Source: Cytophaga hutchinsonii ATCC 33406
GTDB taxonomy: Bacteria > Bacteroidota > Bacteroidia > Cytophagales > Cytophagaceae
Direction of reading: 5' to 3'
Assembly: GCF_000014145.1 (NCBI RefSeq)
Contig: NC_008255.1
Span: forward strand, 2,496,001 to 2,560,000
DNA length: 64,000 nt
Position 1 is the first letter of the stretch; every line of letters begins with the position of its first letter. The notes beneath the pieces were generated by a model. That model searched no databases and was not told where the DNA came from. It saw only the letters and a list, made by a program, of their open reading frames with translations. A program made the position numbers and the translations under genes. Of the stretch, positions 18,066-27,452 are shown piece by piece.

Positions 18066-21000
18066 CTACACGTTTACATATCCTTTGTTCTGCTTCTCAC
18101 GGATCATTTTTTCTTTTTCCTTTTCGGCAAGTTCTGCCGATGCAAATGTTTTCACCTGTGTCTGTCCTTTTGTTCCTGCACGTCCAAAACAAATAACCAG
18201 TTTATTGGAAGTATGTTCAAAAGCTACTTTCCAGAATTTGTGGCTGGTTTCATCTTTGTAAATCAATTCTGTAAATAGTAAATCACCATATACAGACGGG
18301 AGTTCAGCTTTTTTAACCGGCTCCTCTGACTGAACGCTGGCAGGTACAGCAGCATCCTTTGGTTTTTCGGCAGTTTGTACAGCATCGGGTTCAATCTCTG
18401 TAACGGTTGGTACAGGTACTTCTTTAATACGTTTGATTAGTTGCTGCAGCACTCTATCGGGATGCTGAAACCAGTCTTTAGCAAACAGTGTAATGGTTCT
18501 CCAGCCGAAACTCTGCAGAACAGCCGGACGTTGAAAATACTGCTCCATCAGGTTTTCATTGCTGTAATGCAGATCATCATCAAGCAAAATACCTAACGTA
18601 TATTCAGTGTCTTCTTTTTTTGCTTTTACAGCAAGTGAACATTTAAAGCTGGATTGGCCTACATACGCGGCTACTTCGTAGCCTTCTTTTTCAAGGGCCT
18701 GCTTTATTTGTTCAAGTACACTATTTTTCCCCGGTGCAAAAGTCTTCTGTTTATTATCCCGTACAAGCCCATCCAGTATGGTTCTTGCCGTTGCAGTATT
18801 TCCTTCGCTGATGAGCTCTGCATAATGCAGGAATTTCTTAAAGTAATTGGCACCGGCATTGTATTCGTTTTTGATGTTGAAATGTTTGATGCTGCTTACA
18901 ATGGCCATGTGCTTTTTAGCGCGGCTGAAAATTACATTCAACCGCTTCTCTCCTCCTTTTTTATTGATCGGACCAAAGTTCATGATCATTTTCTTTTTAC
19001 GGTCAAATCCGTAACACACACTCATAATGATAATATCTCTTTCATCACCCTGCACATTTTCCAGATTCTTTACAAACAACCCGATAAACTGATCTTCTTC
19101 CGTGCGTGTATACGCTGCTTCTAAACGGCTTTCAAAATTCTTATCGGTTGATGCGAGCCGTGTTAAGGCATCTTCAATGGCATGCTGCTGCTCCTGGCTG
19201 AAAGCAACAATACCAATACTTTCCGGTACATTGCGGTTCAGGATCTCACGTACCATATGAGCAATGTAATCGGCCTCATCCAGATTGGCACGTTTCTCAT
19301 ACAAACCGTCCTGCAGGAAATGGTAACTGATGCTTCGGTCGAAAAGAGCGCTTGCATGCTGTGTACCTTCTTCTGCTTTCTGAACAACGATTGCCTGCTT
19401 TTCCTGATGATGTATTGTCTTATCCGGAATGGTCAGTAAGCCGGCATTATAAAAGGCATGGTTACTGAAACTGATCAGTGTTTCATAGCGGCTTCTGTAG
19501 TGCCATCCCAGCATAACACTATCCAGCTTACGGGCGCCTTGTGCAAGTAAGCTGTCGGCATCGTTGCTAAGCAATTCATCGTTTTCTTCCGCTGTGTATT
19601 CATCCAGATCATCGGGGTCTTCTGCTTTTGCGGTAAAGAAATTAGAAGGAGGCATTTGTTTATCATCACCAACAATAATAATCTGTGGTGCACGGTATAA
19701 CGATGGAATTCCTTCTTCTAAGGTAATCTGACTCGCTTCATCAAAAATAATCGCATCGAAGCAGGCAACCTGCAACGGTAAGCTATCGCTCACACTTAAC
19801 GGGCTCATCAGCCACACCGGTTTTAAATCCCTCAATACCTCTCCGCTTTCTTTTTCTGAAAGTTCCCGGATACTTTTATAGCGCATGCTTTTGGCAAACT
19901 CATTCTCCAGAATTTTTCTTCCTTCACTGTACTGTTTCTTAAATGTTTTCTGTTCACTGGTAAGCTGACTCAACGCCATATTGCTTAAATCCAGGTGATC
20001 CAGAAAATTCTTCCGGATTGAAGCGCGGATCAAATCTGCATTCTGCTTCAACAATTGTTTATATAAAACCTGAATAGCATGAACGGCTTTTTCTACTGCC
20101 GCATAATCTGTTACAGCAAATGTTTTATTTTCCAGAGAAATATGGTTGAAGGTTTTATTGGCCATGCTGGCCTGTGCTTCCCTGGGCGTTACCGGCAATG
20201 TTTTAAGCATGCGCTTGACCTGCGGATCAATTGCTGTAAATGCCTTCAAAGATGGTAACAATTCCGAAAGGACTTCTGTATTTATCTGTATGCTTTCCAG
20301 TTCATCCTGTAATTTACCAATGGTTGTATGCGCATAACTGCTCAACGCTTGCTGCAAAACAGGTTCAAGTTGTGAAAATACTCCAGCCAGTTTAGACAGA
20401 TCTTTCACCAGCGCAGTTGAATTGGCTGCATGTAATAAATATTGAATCTCGGCAGTGTCTTTCTTCGTCCGGATCAGTTCAATAAACGCATACATCGTTT
20501 GCAAATCCGTTAGATGGTATTGCTGTTCGATCTCTTTTGCAATATCCGAAACGGCTTCTACAGCACTGTATTCTGCCAGTAATTGCTCCAGCACATATTT
20601 GTACCGGGGCTTAACCTGATGCTTTGAAAAATCATAGCTGTTATCAACCTGAGCTTTTAACGCTTTCCATGCACCACTAAAGAAACGGAAGAAAGACGAT
20701 TCTTTTGCAGCAGCTATTTCTATTCCCTGAATAACATCTTCTTTGCTGAATTTCGTTTTCCAGAAGAGTGTATGGTTACGCGCCGCTTCCTGCTTCTCAA
20801 TACGTTTTTTATACCCCGTTACCTTGCGCTCAAATGCAATTGTATCGGGATGACTCACATCCAGCAGATAAAAATTACCATATTCATTCAGTGGCTGCAG
20901 CTTTACAGAAGCCTCAGCCATGATCTTCATTACATGAAAGCTTGTGTACCGTTCCTCAATATTGTGCTGTTGAATACCGGCAGCCAGCAGTTTCAGATAC

Positions 21001-23537
21001 TCCTGTGCTTCTGTAAGCAGCCGGTCAAGCAGGCTGTAGGGCTGATCAGAAACAAATACAGCTTCATTTATTTTGCTGAAAGGATGTTCCTGAAAAACTG
21101 CTTCTGCGCCCGACTCTTCCAAAGCCTCTCCCAACTCAGTAACAATTGTTCCGAAAGCATCCCAGTATTTATAATGCGGAATAAGTTCTTCATCTTTTGA
21201 AGGAAAAGAACGCAAAAAATCTTTCAGGTCTATCAGCTGATGGATTAACTGTCTGATTTCATTTCCAGCAAGTTCATGTGTATCCAGATGGGCCTGATGA
21301 AATTTTTCGATCATTCCGAGCTGTGCAAGCATAGTATCCAGCAGCTGCGTGCGTTTTGCAGCAATAGCTGCAAGATCCATTTTATTTTTTACAAAGTCTT
21401 CGTACGTCGCTTTCAAATTCTGAATAAACTCCCGCTTATCACTCTGGCTATCGTGAATGTAACAGCAGAGTTCATCCAGCCCCTGTTGTTTTAAGCGGTA
21501 ATATACCACATCCAGCGCGGCACGTTTCTCACAAACAAAAAGTACCTTTTTACCTTGTGCTACAAAATCAGCAATAAGGTTGGTGATCGTCTGACTTTTT
21601 CCGGTACCAGGAGGTCCCTGTATGATATAGCTTTCACCGGTACGGCTCTGCAGAATTGCTTTTGTCTGTGTAGGATCGGCTGTGATGACATGGTTCCAGT
21701 CTGAAAGATTTTTCAGATTAAATGTATGTGCAGACTGTTTCCTGGGTTCCGAACTGAATAATTCTTCAAACACGTTATGATTGATGCCGGATTCAATTAC
21801 TTCATTGTAATCCCGCACAAGGCTCATTTTTTTATAATTAAAATTACCGAGTACAATATTACACACATCAAAGTCCCAGCTGTATGGATTGTTTTCACTT
21901 TCCACCATTTCAAAAAGTTCTCTCTTTTTAGTGCCGGTTAATTGATTTGATGCGAGGTTAATATCATCATTGATCAGAAACTCCAGAAACGTGCTGCGTG
22001 GCTCTATGCGCTGCCTGAAGATCTCCAGACCAAGCGGCTTGTAACTTTCTGTCTGATAGCTATACGATAAATTTTTATACGTATCAAACGTACCGGTACC
22101 ACGGCGCAGGCGTTTTTTATAATTGTTTATGGTTTGCCTTGCAACGCTTTGTATCAGTTTTATGCGTGGTTTATCAATGTAGTTTAATGAAATCCCCTGG
22201 TTAGCACCTTCGATCTGTTCTTTTAATAAGGCATAAAACTGTTCGGGGCTCATTTCATCCAGATCAATAAAATCAGGCAATTTAATGCCATACAGATCAC
22301 GCAAATGATTTGCAAGTACAGGATTTACTTCTGCTTCGTTTGCCAGTACATTCAATACATAGTGATCTTCTTTTAATTTTTTATTCTTCTTTAATTCAAC
22401 CGGAATGAGCAGCAACGGACTTTGTATGCGTTCACCTGTGTCTTCTTTCAGATTGTGCCAGTTTAAAAATGCAATCACGAGTTTCAGCTGACTGAAACCA
22501 TACTCCTGCACATCACGCTGAGACTCTACCCGGATCTTATCCAGTACTGAAGGCAGATACGGATGATCTTCAAACCGCAGGTATTTATTCAGCACAATTT
22601 CATTCATGCCTTTTATTTTACCTGAAATCTCTTTGTTCCAGGTAAACAGCAGTTCAGGGCGAATGCTCTGATAATGCAATACAACAGGCACACTGCTGGC
22701 TGTCATATTTACAAAACGCATGTTCGGTTTATAATACAGCAAACGGTTCCGGCGGCTGGTATCAAAAAGCCTGTTGCGCAGTTTATTCAGAATGAACTGA
22801 CTTTTGCCCTTTAATTCTTTATGCATCCAGCCGGCAACGGTTGAAAGATCTGTTTGTTTTTCCGGATCGTAATCACGGTAATTGATCAGGCGGTGAATAA
22901 CATCATACAGATCCGGTGTACGCTTGCGTCTGTCCAGTTCGGTCATCTCTGTGATCAAAGCTGAAATAGTAGGATGCAGACGTCCGTTGTATTGTACCGG
23001 GTTTGTTCTGTATTGTGCAAAAAGTTTTACATCTTCCTCATCATACAGATCCAGTGCAAGAGAAATACTTCCCAGGATAAGTCCCAGGCAGAATACATCC
23101 GTTTGCGCATCGTGATGGCCCAACAGCTGTTCAAAACATTTGTATCCTTTTATGTAAGCAGGATTTAACAGCGGCTCCTGTATATTGAGGTGAACGTTTA
23201 AATTATTAAGTGTCAGACGTCCGCTATCAACATCTGTATCCATTTTTACTTTACCAACAATATCAAAGAACGTACTTTTTGTTTCCACCAGTTCAGATAC
23301 GCGGCTCAATTGAAAAAACGGTTCATGCGCCAGCTTCTCATCTATATCCAGACAATGATCGGTAATAAAAAGCGCCTCTTCTTTTTCAAAAGGGGCCACC
23401 AGATCCATTTCGTGAAATGATACTACTTCTTTAAACAAGGGCAATACAAAACTAATGATATCGTCCGTTGCGTAACGTTCCATTTCTGATCCGGATTCTA
23501 AAAAATCTTTAAATAACTGAATGTTCTTTTCCATCAA
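18066..23537 (-). CDS. DUF4011 SF1 helicase with kinase-like, nuclease-like and WGR domains
   Basis: A 1823-residue multidomain protein. Residues ~100-220 look like the C-lobe of a protein kinase: GRLTLNNLNV (DFG region, degenerate), AQTDVFCLGLILG (subdomain IX) and MTELDRRKRTPDLYDVIHRL (subdomain XI). DUF4011 follows at about 245 (LNKLRNRLFDTSRRNRLLYY). The SF1 helicase has Walker A IQGPPGTGKSQT (~640), Walker B AIIFDEASQ (~1264), GDDKQMPPS, and C-terminal motifs GWHYRSRYE, VQGDERDIIIMS and NVIFSRAKKHM. About 1600-1700 resembles the Vsr/MTES_1575 endonuclease fold (LGILLDDDLHY, RPAVLQSFGWRTITLFAKDW). The last 75 residues are a WGR domain. It follows an M48-type peptidase gene by 20 bp. A role in defence or nucleic-acid stress is inferred. 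Confidence 0.88.
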   Translation of the reverse strand: MMEKNIQLFKDFLESGSEMERYATDDIISFVLPLFKEVVSFHEMDLVAPFEKEEALFITDHCLDIDEKLAHEPFFQLSRVSELVETKSTFFDIVGKVKMDTDVDSGRLTLNNLNVHLNIQEPLLNPAYIKGYKCFEQLLGHHDAQTDVFCLGLILGSISLALDLYDEEDVKLFAQYRTNPVQYNGRLHPTISALITEMTELDRRKRTPDLYDVIHRLINYRDYDPEKQTDLSTVAGWMHKELKGKSQFILNKLRNRLFDTSRRNRLLYYKPNMRFVNMTASSVPVVLHYQSIRPELLFTWNKEISGKIKGMNEIVLNKYLRFEDHPYLPSVLDKIRVESQRDVQEYGFSQLKLVIAFLNWHNLKEDTGERIQSPLLLIPVELKKNKKLKEDHYVLNVLANEAEVNPVLANHLRDLYGIKLPDFIDLDEMSPEQFYALLKEQIEGANQGISLNYIDKPRIKLIQSVARQTINNYKKRLRRGTGTFDTYKNLSYSYQTESYKPLGLEIFRQRIEPRSTFLEFLINDDINLASNQLTGTKKRELFEMVESENNPYSWDFDVCNIVLGNFNYKKMSLVRDYNEVIESGINHNVFEELFSSEPRKQSAHTFNLKNLSDWNHVITADPTQTKAILQSRTGESYIIQGPPGTGKSQTITNLIADFVAQGKKVLFVCEKRAALDVVYYRLKQQGLDELCCYIHDSQSDKREFIQNLKATYEDFVKNKMDLAAIAAKRTQLLDTMLAQLGMIEKFHQAHLDTHELAGNEIRQLIHQLIDLKDFLRSFPSKDEELIPHYKYWDAFGTIVTELGEALEESGAEAVFQEHPFSKINEAVFVSDQPYSLLDRLLTEAQEYLKLLAAGIQQHNIEERYTSFHVMKIMAEASVKLQPLNEYGNFYLLDVSHPDTIAFERKVTGYKKRIEKQEAARNHTLFWKTKFSKEDVIQGIEIAAAKESSFFRFFSGAWKALKAQVDNSYDFSKHQVKPRYKYVLEQLLAEYSAVEAVSDIAKEIEQQYHLTDLQTMYAFIELIRTKKDTAEIQYLLHAANSTALVKDLSKLAGVFSQLEPVLQQALSSYAHTTIGKLQDELESIQINTEVLSELLPSLKAFTAIDPQVKRMLKTLPVTPREAQASMANKTFNHISLENKTFAVTDYAAVEKAVHAIQVLYKQLLKQNADLIRASIRKNFLDHLDLSNMALSQLTSEQKTFKKQYSEGRKILENEFAKSMRYKSIRELSEKESGEVLRDLKPVWLMSPLSVSDSLPLQVACFDAIIFDEASQITLEEGIPSLYRAPQIIIVGDDKQMPPSNFFTAKAEDPDDLDEYTAEENDELLSNDADSLLAQGARKLDSVMLGWHYRSRYETLISFSNHAFYNAGLLTIPDKTIHHQEKQAIVVQKAEEGTQHASALFDRSISYHFLQDGLYEKRANLDEADYIAHMVREILNRNVPESIGIVAFSQEQQHAIEDALTRLASTDKNFESRLEAAYTRTEEDQFIGLFVKNLENVQGDERDIIIMSVCYGFDRKKKMIMNFGPINKKGGEKRLNVIFSRAKKHMAIVSSIKHFNIKNEYNAGANYFKKFLHYAELISEGNTATARTILDGLVRDNKQKTFAPGKNSVLEQIKQALEKEGYEVAAYVGQSSFKCSLAVKAKKEDTEYTLGILLDDDLHYSNENLMEQYFQRPAVLQSFGWRTITLFAKDWFQHPDRVLQQLIKRIKEVPVPTVTEIEPDAVQTAEKPKDAAVPASVQSEEPVKKAELPSVYGDLLFTELIYKDETSHKFWKVAFEHTSNKLVICFGRAGTKGQTQVKTFASAELAEKEKEKMIREKQNKGYVNV

Positions 23538-23557
23538 TCTATATCAATTCGTTCTGC

Positions 23558-24769
23558 TTATCCTTCGTAAATCTGTTCGCCATCACCTTCTTTCACATTA
23601 TAAAAGGCAGATAATGTTTTTTGTTTATGCTGCTGAAGTTTTTTATCACTCAGGTTTAATTCCTTCTTAACAACGGCATCAAATGTTTCCTTTATATCTA
23701 TATCTTCTGCAAACTGGAAGGCCCAGCCAAAAGGTATTTCTTCCAGCGTACTGTCAAGCAATGCAAAATCAAGCAGCACATACGAAAAATAATTCTTTAC
23801 ACTTTCGTGTGCTTTTTCCATACGGGTAATAAATGTTTCCTCCAGAATTATTTTGTCATCCCAGGAAAAATCTACAAAATACTGTTTTGCCTGGCTTACA
23901 ACCAGTGTACTTCTAAACCAATTGGGCTTAAGGTACAACTGCAGAAACTGACGTGTACATGCTGCCAGTTCTTTTTGCTTAAAAATGTCGAGCGCATCAA
24001 TATCCGTTACACCTTCGATCATACGAATGATCTCCTCTTCTGCTGCTTCTTTTTTTTCATGCCATAAGTGAATAGCCCTGGCACGTATAAAATTTTCAGG
24101 ATGTGAAATGCTTGCGGCTTTTAGCTGCTGATCGGCAGAAAAAATTTCTTCCGCCTGTTTGATGTAACTCTCTGCATTTACCTGTTTCAGGCCTGTTGCT
24201 GTTTTAACCAAAGAGGTAATTACCGGTCCGGTACTTCCCTGCACTTCATACGCACCACGATCACAAAAAATTTCCGTATATAATCTGAAAAGCCGTGCCG
24301 TTTCCATGTACGAAGATTCACTATCGTAATTATTTGAAATTGCTGTAATAATACGCGCAGCTACTTCCGGATCTCCTCCCTGCATGGTATACAGTTTGAT
24401 GTGACTCAGTTCATGTGCAATCACCGTTAGCAATTCATCATCATCCAGCAGCTGAATAATTTGTCCGCTGAAAACTATGTGTGCTTCATTATTCACAAAA
24501 CCTACGCTCGCATTCAGTTCATCCGAATACTGCGCCTGATATACATACACATTGATATCAAGTCCCAGGACCTGTTTCGACTTAGCTACCTTTTCATAGA
24601 TGGAAGTATCTTTCTCCGGATCGAACTTGTATGTATTTTTTAACAGCTCCGTTTTATATTGATTAAGCTGTTCATCTTTGTTTTGACTGGCTGTAAAAAA
24701 ATCCCAGGTTTTTGTCTGATGCTTAAAATGATCAAGCACTTTTTGATGATAGGAAAGCAATGTAAGCAT
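23558..24769 (-). CDS. M48-type zinc metallopeptidase (soluble)
   Basis: A 403-residue protein with an M48-like core at ~60-200: VYQAQYSDELNASVGFVNNEAHIVFSGQIIQLLDDDELLTVIAHELSHIK, where HELSH (about 119-123) gives the two zinc His and the catalytic Glu. The likely third ligand is the Glu in TEIFCDRGAYEV, matching the ExxxD helix of the family. There is no TM helix or signal peptide, unlike HtpX or Ste24, so it should act in the cytoplasm. The C-terminal ~190 residues are helical with no known motif. It lies 20 bp upstream of the DUF4011 helicase, so the two form one transcription unit; the peptidase may process its partner or a target. Confidence 0.85.
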   Translation of the reverse strand: MLTLLSYHQKVLDHFKHQTKTWDFFTASQNKDEQLNQYKTELLKNTYKFDPEKDTSIYEKVAKSKQVLGLDINVYVYQAQYSDELNASVGFVNNEAHIVFSGQIIQLLDDDELLTVIAHELSHIKLYTMQGGDPEVAARIITAISNNYDSESSYMETARLFRLYTEIFCDRGAYEVQGSTGPVITSLVKTATGLKQVNAESYIKQAEEIFSADQQLKAASISHPENFIRARAIHLWHEKKEAAEEEIIRMIEGVTDIDALDIFKQKELAACTRQFLQLYLKPNWFRSTLVVSQAKQYFVDFSWDDKIILEETFITRMEKAHESVKNYFSYVLLDFALLDSTLEEIPFGWAFQFAEDIDIKETFDAVVKKELNLSDKKLQQHKQKTLSAFYNVKEGDGEQIYEG

Positions 24770-25055
24770 AAATAAATTTCAGCAATAAAATAAATAAGAC
24801 ATCCAATACGAAATGTACAACCGGTTTTATGATCCGTTAAACCTGTTTCGTTGAATGGTTAAATATACAAAAACGCATACGGACTTACTAAAAAGCTTAC
24901 CGTACACTACATCCATGCAAAACACCATATTATTGTAAGCGTTACCCGGATGCGATGCCGCTGGTGCGTGTAGAGAATGGAAAACCTGCCGGGATCAGCA
25001 GGTCAGATCGGGCATCAGGCGCAGGATATGCTTTGGCTGATCAATAAACAGGTGC

Positions 25056-26486
25056 TTAACTTAACCCAAAAAACAACACGCTTACAAAGATGGCTGCCAG
25101 CACGCAGATAAAATCTACCCAAAGCATAGTCGTTAATGTGTAACGTACGTTTTTAATGTTTATGCTTCCAAAATAAACAGCGATCACATAGAATGTTGTT
25201 TCGGCAGCACACTGGAAGATACAGGACAAACGGCCGGTTAAGGAATCGGGGCCATACGTATTCATGGCATCAATCATAAAACCTCTCGAACCACCTGAGC
25301 TGAAAGGCCGCAGCAAGGCCACGGGAAGTGCATCTACAATGGATTTATTGAGATCAAACAGCAGGAAGAAACTGGCCAGTTTTGTTGTAATAATTTCAAA
25401 CAAACCACTGTTGCGGAACAACGAAATGGCTACAAGCATTCCCAGTACATAGGGAAACACCGTAAAGCCTGTCCGGGCACCGGATGTAGCTCCTTCTACA
25501 AAGGATGAAAATACATTTTTCCCTTGCGCATCAAATACTTTTTCTTTTGCAAGAGCATATACCAGAATAAACAGGATGATGCCAAACATGAGTACATTAG
25601 ACAGGTTGGCTGTAAAATGATTTTTTGAAATCAGGTCCAGGGTATTAATAAATAACAGCAGCGAAATTATAACGCCGGATAATAAACCGATGGAAAGAAT
25701 GAGCGAAGCACTTTTGAAATTTATTTTCTGACGGATACCAACAATCAGCAACGCTGCAATGGTACCGATAAACGATGTAATGATACACGGCAGCATTACA
25801 TCGGCGGGATTGGTGGCGTTTTGCGCCGCTCTGTAACCGATAATGGATGTTGGTATTAAGGTAAGTCCGGCTGCATGCAGGCACATAAACATGATCTGGG
25901 AATTACTTGCTACCTCTTTGTTTTTGTTCAGCTCCTGTAAGCTTTCCATAGCCTTTAATCCAAAGGGTGTGGCTGCAGAATCCAGACCAAGAAAGTTAGC
26001 CGCAAAATTCAGGGTCATGTAGGATATAGACGGATGATTTTTAGGGATCTCAGGAAAGATCTTTACAAAAACCGGACTGATCAGCACCGCTAGTTTTTCA
26101 GAAGCACCCGAATCGATAAGTAATTGCAGCAGCCCGCAGAAGAAGGCCAGGTAAGCGATCAGCGGAATGATGATATCTGTAATGGTATTTTTACAGGTGG
26201 TTAAAAGCCCGTCTGCCTGCTGTTTGCCGTGATAGATTTTCACAACCGATTTTTCGTACACAAAACTGGTATCGTTGATCACAACGCTGTGCGCCGGGCT
26301 TGCTTTCAGGCTGTCCTGAAGCGCAACCGGAAGTTCGGAAAGGTACTTTTCAGAAATAATTTTCAGGTCATCCTTCTTACCCGTTAAGCTATATTCCAGA
26401 CTATAAAAAGAACCGGTGAATAAGGATACAAGTACAAATAATAACGAAGAAATAAATATCGCGAGCCAGAACCTGCTTAAAACCAT
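25056..26486 (-). CDS. SpmA-SpmB-type membrane protein (nucleoside recognition/Gate domains)
   Basis: A 476-residue inner-membrane protein in which two Gate domains are fused, as in Bacteroidota homologues of spore maturation proteins SpmA and SpmB. The first half has NFAANFLGLDSAATPFGLKAMESLQELN and MFMCLHAAGLTLIPTSIIGYRAA; the second has FVEGATSGARTGFTVFPYVLGMLVAISLFR, LPVALLRPFSSGGSRGFMIDAM and CAAETTFYVIAVYFG. An N-terminal anchor and a ~90-residue periplasmic loop precede them. These bacteria do not sporulate, and the transported substrate is unknown. A 14-bp palindrome lies 20 bp upstream of the start. Confidence 0.85.
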   Translation of the reverse strand: MVLSRFWLAIFISSLLFVLVSLFTGSFYSLEYSLTGKKDDLKIISEKYLSELPVALQDSLKASPAHSVVINDTSFVYEKSVVKIYHGKQQADGLLTTCKNTITDIIIPLIAYLAFFCGLLQLLIDSGASEKLAVLISPVFVKIFPEIPKNHPSISYMTLNFAANFLGLDSAATPFGLKAMESLQELNKNKEVASNSQIMFMCLHAAGLTLIPTSIIGYRAAQNATNPADVMLPCIITSFIGTIAALLIVGIRQKINFKSASLILSIGLLSGVIISLLLFINTLDLISKNHFTANLSNVLMFGIILFILVYALAKEKVFDAQGKNVFSSFVEGATSGARTGFTVFPYVLGMLVAISLFRNSGLFEIITTKLASFFLLFDLNKSIVDALPVALLRPFSSGGSRGFMIDAMNTYGPDSLTGRLSCIFQCAAETTFYVIAVYFGSINIKNVRYTLTTMLWVDFICVLAAIFVSVLFFGLS

Positions 26487-26951
26487 TTTACTACTTTTTA
26501 AATGCTTACGTTAACGTAAAGTAACATACTATGATGAACCGATCGAAAAAACAGATCTGTTCCATTTTCATTTTCTTATCTTCCCTAAATATACTAGAAT
26601 TCAAAGTAACATCTGCATGGTACGTTCATAGAAAATTCAGTATCTCCGTTTCTCTGCTACTATACATGCTGCATGTATTGCCCTGTATCTGATGCATGTG
26701 TTGTCTTATTTTGCACATGTGATTACCGTATTTTTTCTTTCAGACGAATTAAATAATCACACACTTAAAATACTGATTATTAAAAACTTACTATCAAATC
26801 CAGCTGCGTATCAGGATATAAAATAAGTTTTAAAATTATTGCAATTATTGCATTTACAGCATAATTTGCTTCTGTGCACGCGCACCAGCTGCCGGATATA
26901 TTAAATTTTAGACAGCTGCTGTTTTATAGTATGTATAAATTTCTTATCTGT
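26487..26951. other. 465-bp AT-rich divergent intergenic region
   Basis: It separates the SpmAB-type gene from the VOC gene. It holds the palindrome TTACGTTAACGTAA (26506-26519), a second small palindrome with arms ATACATG/CATGTAT near 26662-26678, and no believable gene. Confidence 0.5.
26506..26519. promoter_or_regulatory. 14-bp palindrome, possible operator
   Basis: The perfect palindrome TTACGTTAACGTAA is 20 bp upstream of the ATG of the SpmAB-type gene, where a repressor site could sit. No regulator is known for it. Confidence 0.3.
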
Positions 26952-27326
26952 ATGAAAAAAGTAACCGGTATTGGAGGGGTTTTCTTCAAATGCGATGATC
27001 CGAAAAAGATGAAAGAATGGTATGCCAAAAACCTGGGAATAGAAAGCGGTGAATACGGCGCTGCATTCAACTGGGTACAGGACGATAAAGTTGACCCAAC
27101 GGGTTGTACAGCCTGGAATATAGTTGACCGCAATACGAAATACTTCGAGCCTTCCAAAAAAGATTTCATGATCAATTACCGGGTTGAAAATCTGGTTGCG
27201 TTGGTAGAACAATTGAAAACAGATGGTGTAACGATCATTGATGAGATAGCATCATACGATTACGGTAAATTCGTGCACATACTCGATCCGGAAGGCAATA
27301 CTATTGAACTCTGGGAACCTGCCTGA
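26952..27326 (+). CDS. VOC (glyoxalase-like) protein
   Basis: Translation from Met at 26952 (MKKVTGIGGVFF) gives 124 residues; longer frames start at 26874 or 26931. It is a single vicinal-oxygen-chelate domain: GGVFFKCDDPKKMKEWYAKNLGI at the start, MINYRVENLVALVEQLKTDGV in the middle, and FVHILDPEGNTIELWEP at the end, where the Glu of IELWEP is the usual metal ligand. Members are glyoxalases, dioxygenases or antibiotic-binding proteins; the substrate is not deducible. It is a single gene, followed by a palindromic repeat. Confidence 0.83.
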   Translation: MKKVTGIGGVFFKCDDPKKMKEWYAKNLGIESGEYGAAFNWVQDDKVDPTGCTAWNIVDRNTKYFEPSKKDFMINYRVENLVALVEQLKTDGVTIIDEIASYDYGKFVHILDPEGNTIELWEPA

Positions 27327-27388
27327 GCTTCCACTTTTTCAGGCTTAAGTGTTTATGTAAAACCAGCACAAATGCACCATGTGTTGCT

Positions 27389-27452
27389 CTCACCGTGGTA
27401 TGTGGCACACAGAACATTTGGTAGTGTTCTGTGTGCCACATACCACGGTGAG
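27389..27452. repeat. Dispersed palindromic repeat, hairpin copy 1
   Basis: The 27-bp arms (27389-27415 and 27426-27452) are perfect inverted repeats with a 10-base loop. They carry CTCACCGTGGTATGTGGCA and related sequence found again near 30350 and 53952. It follows the VOC gene and could also end its transcript. Confidence 0.85.
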
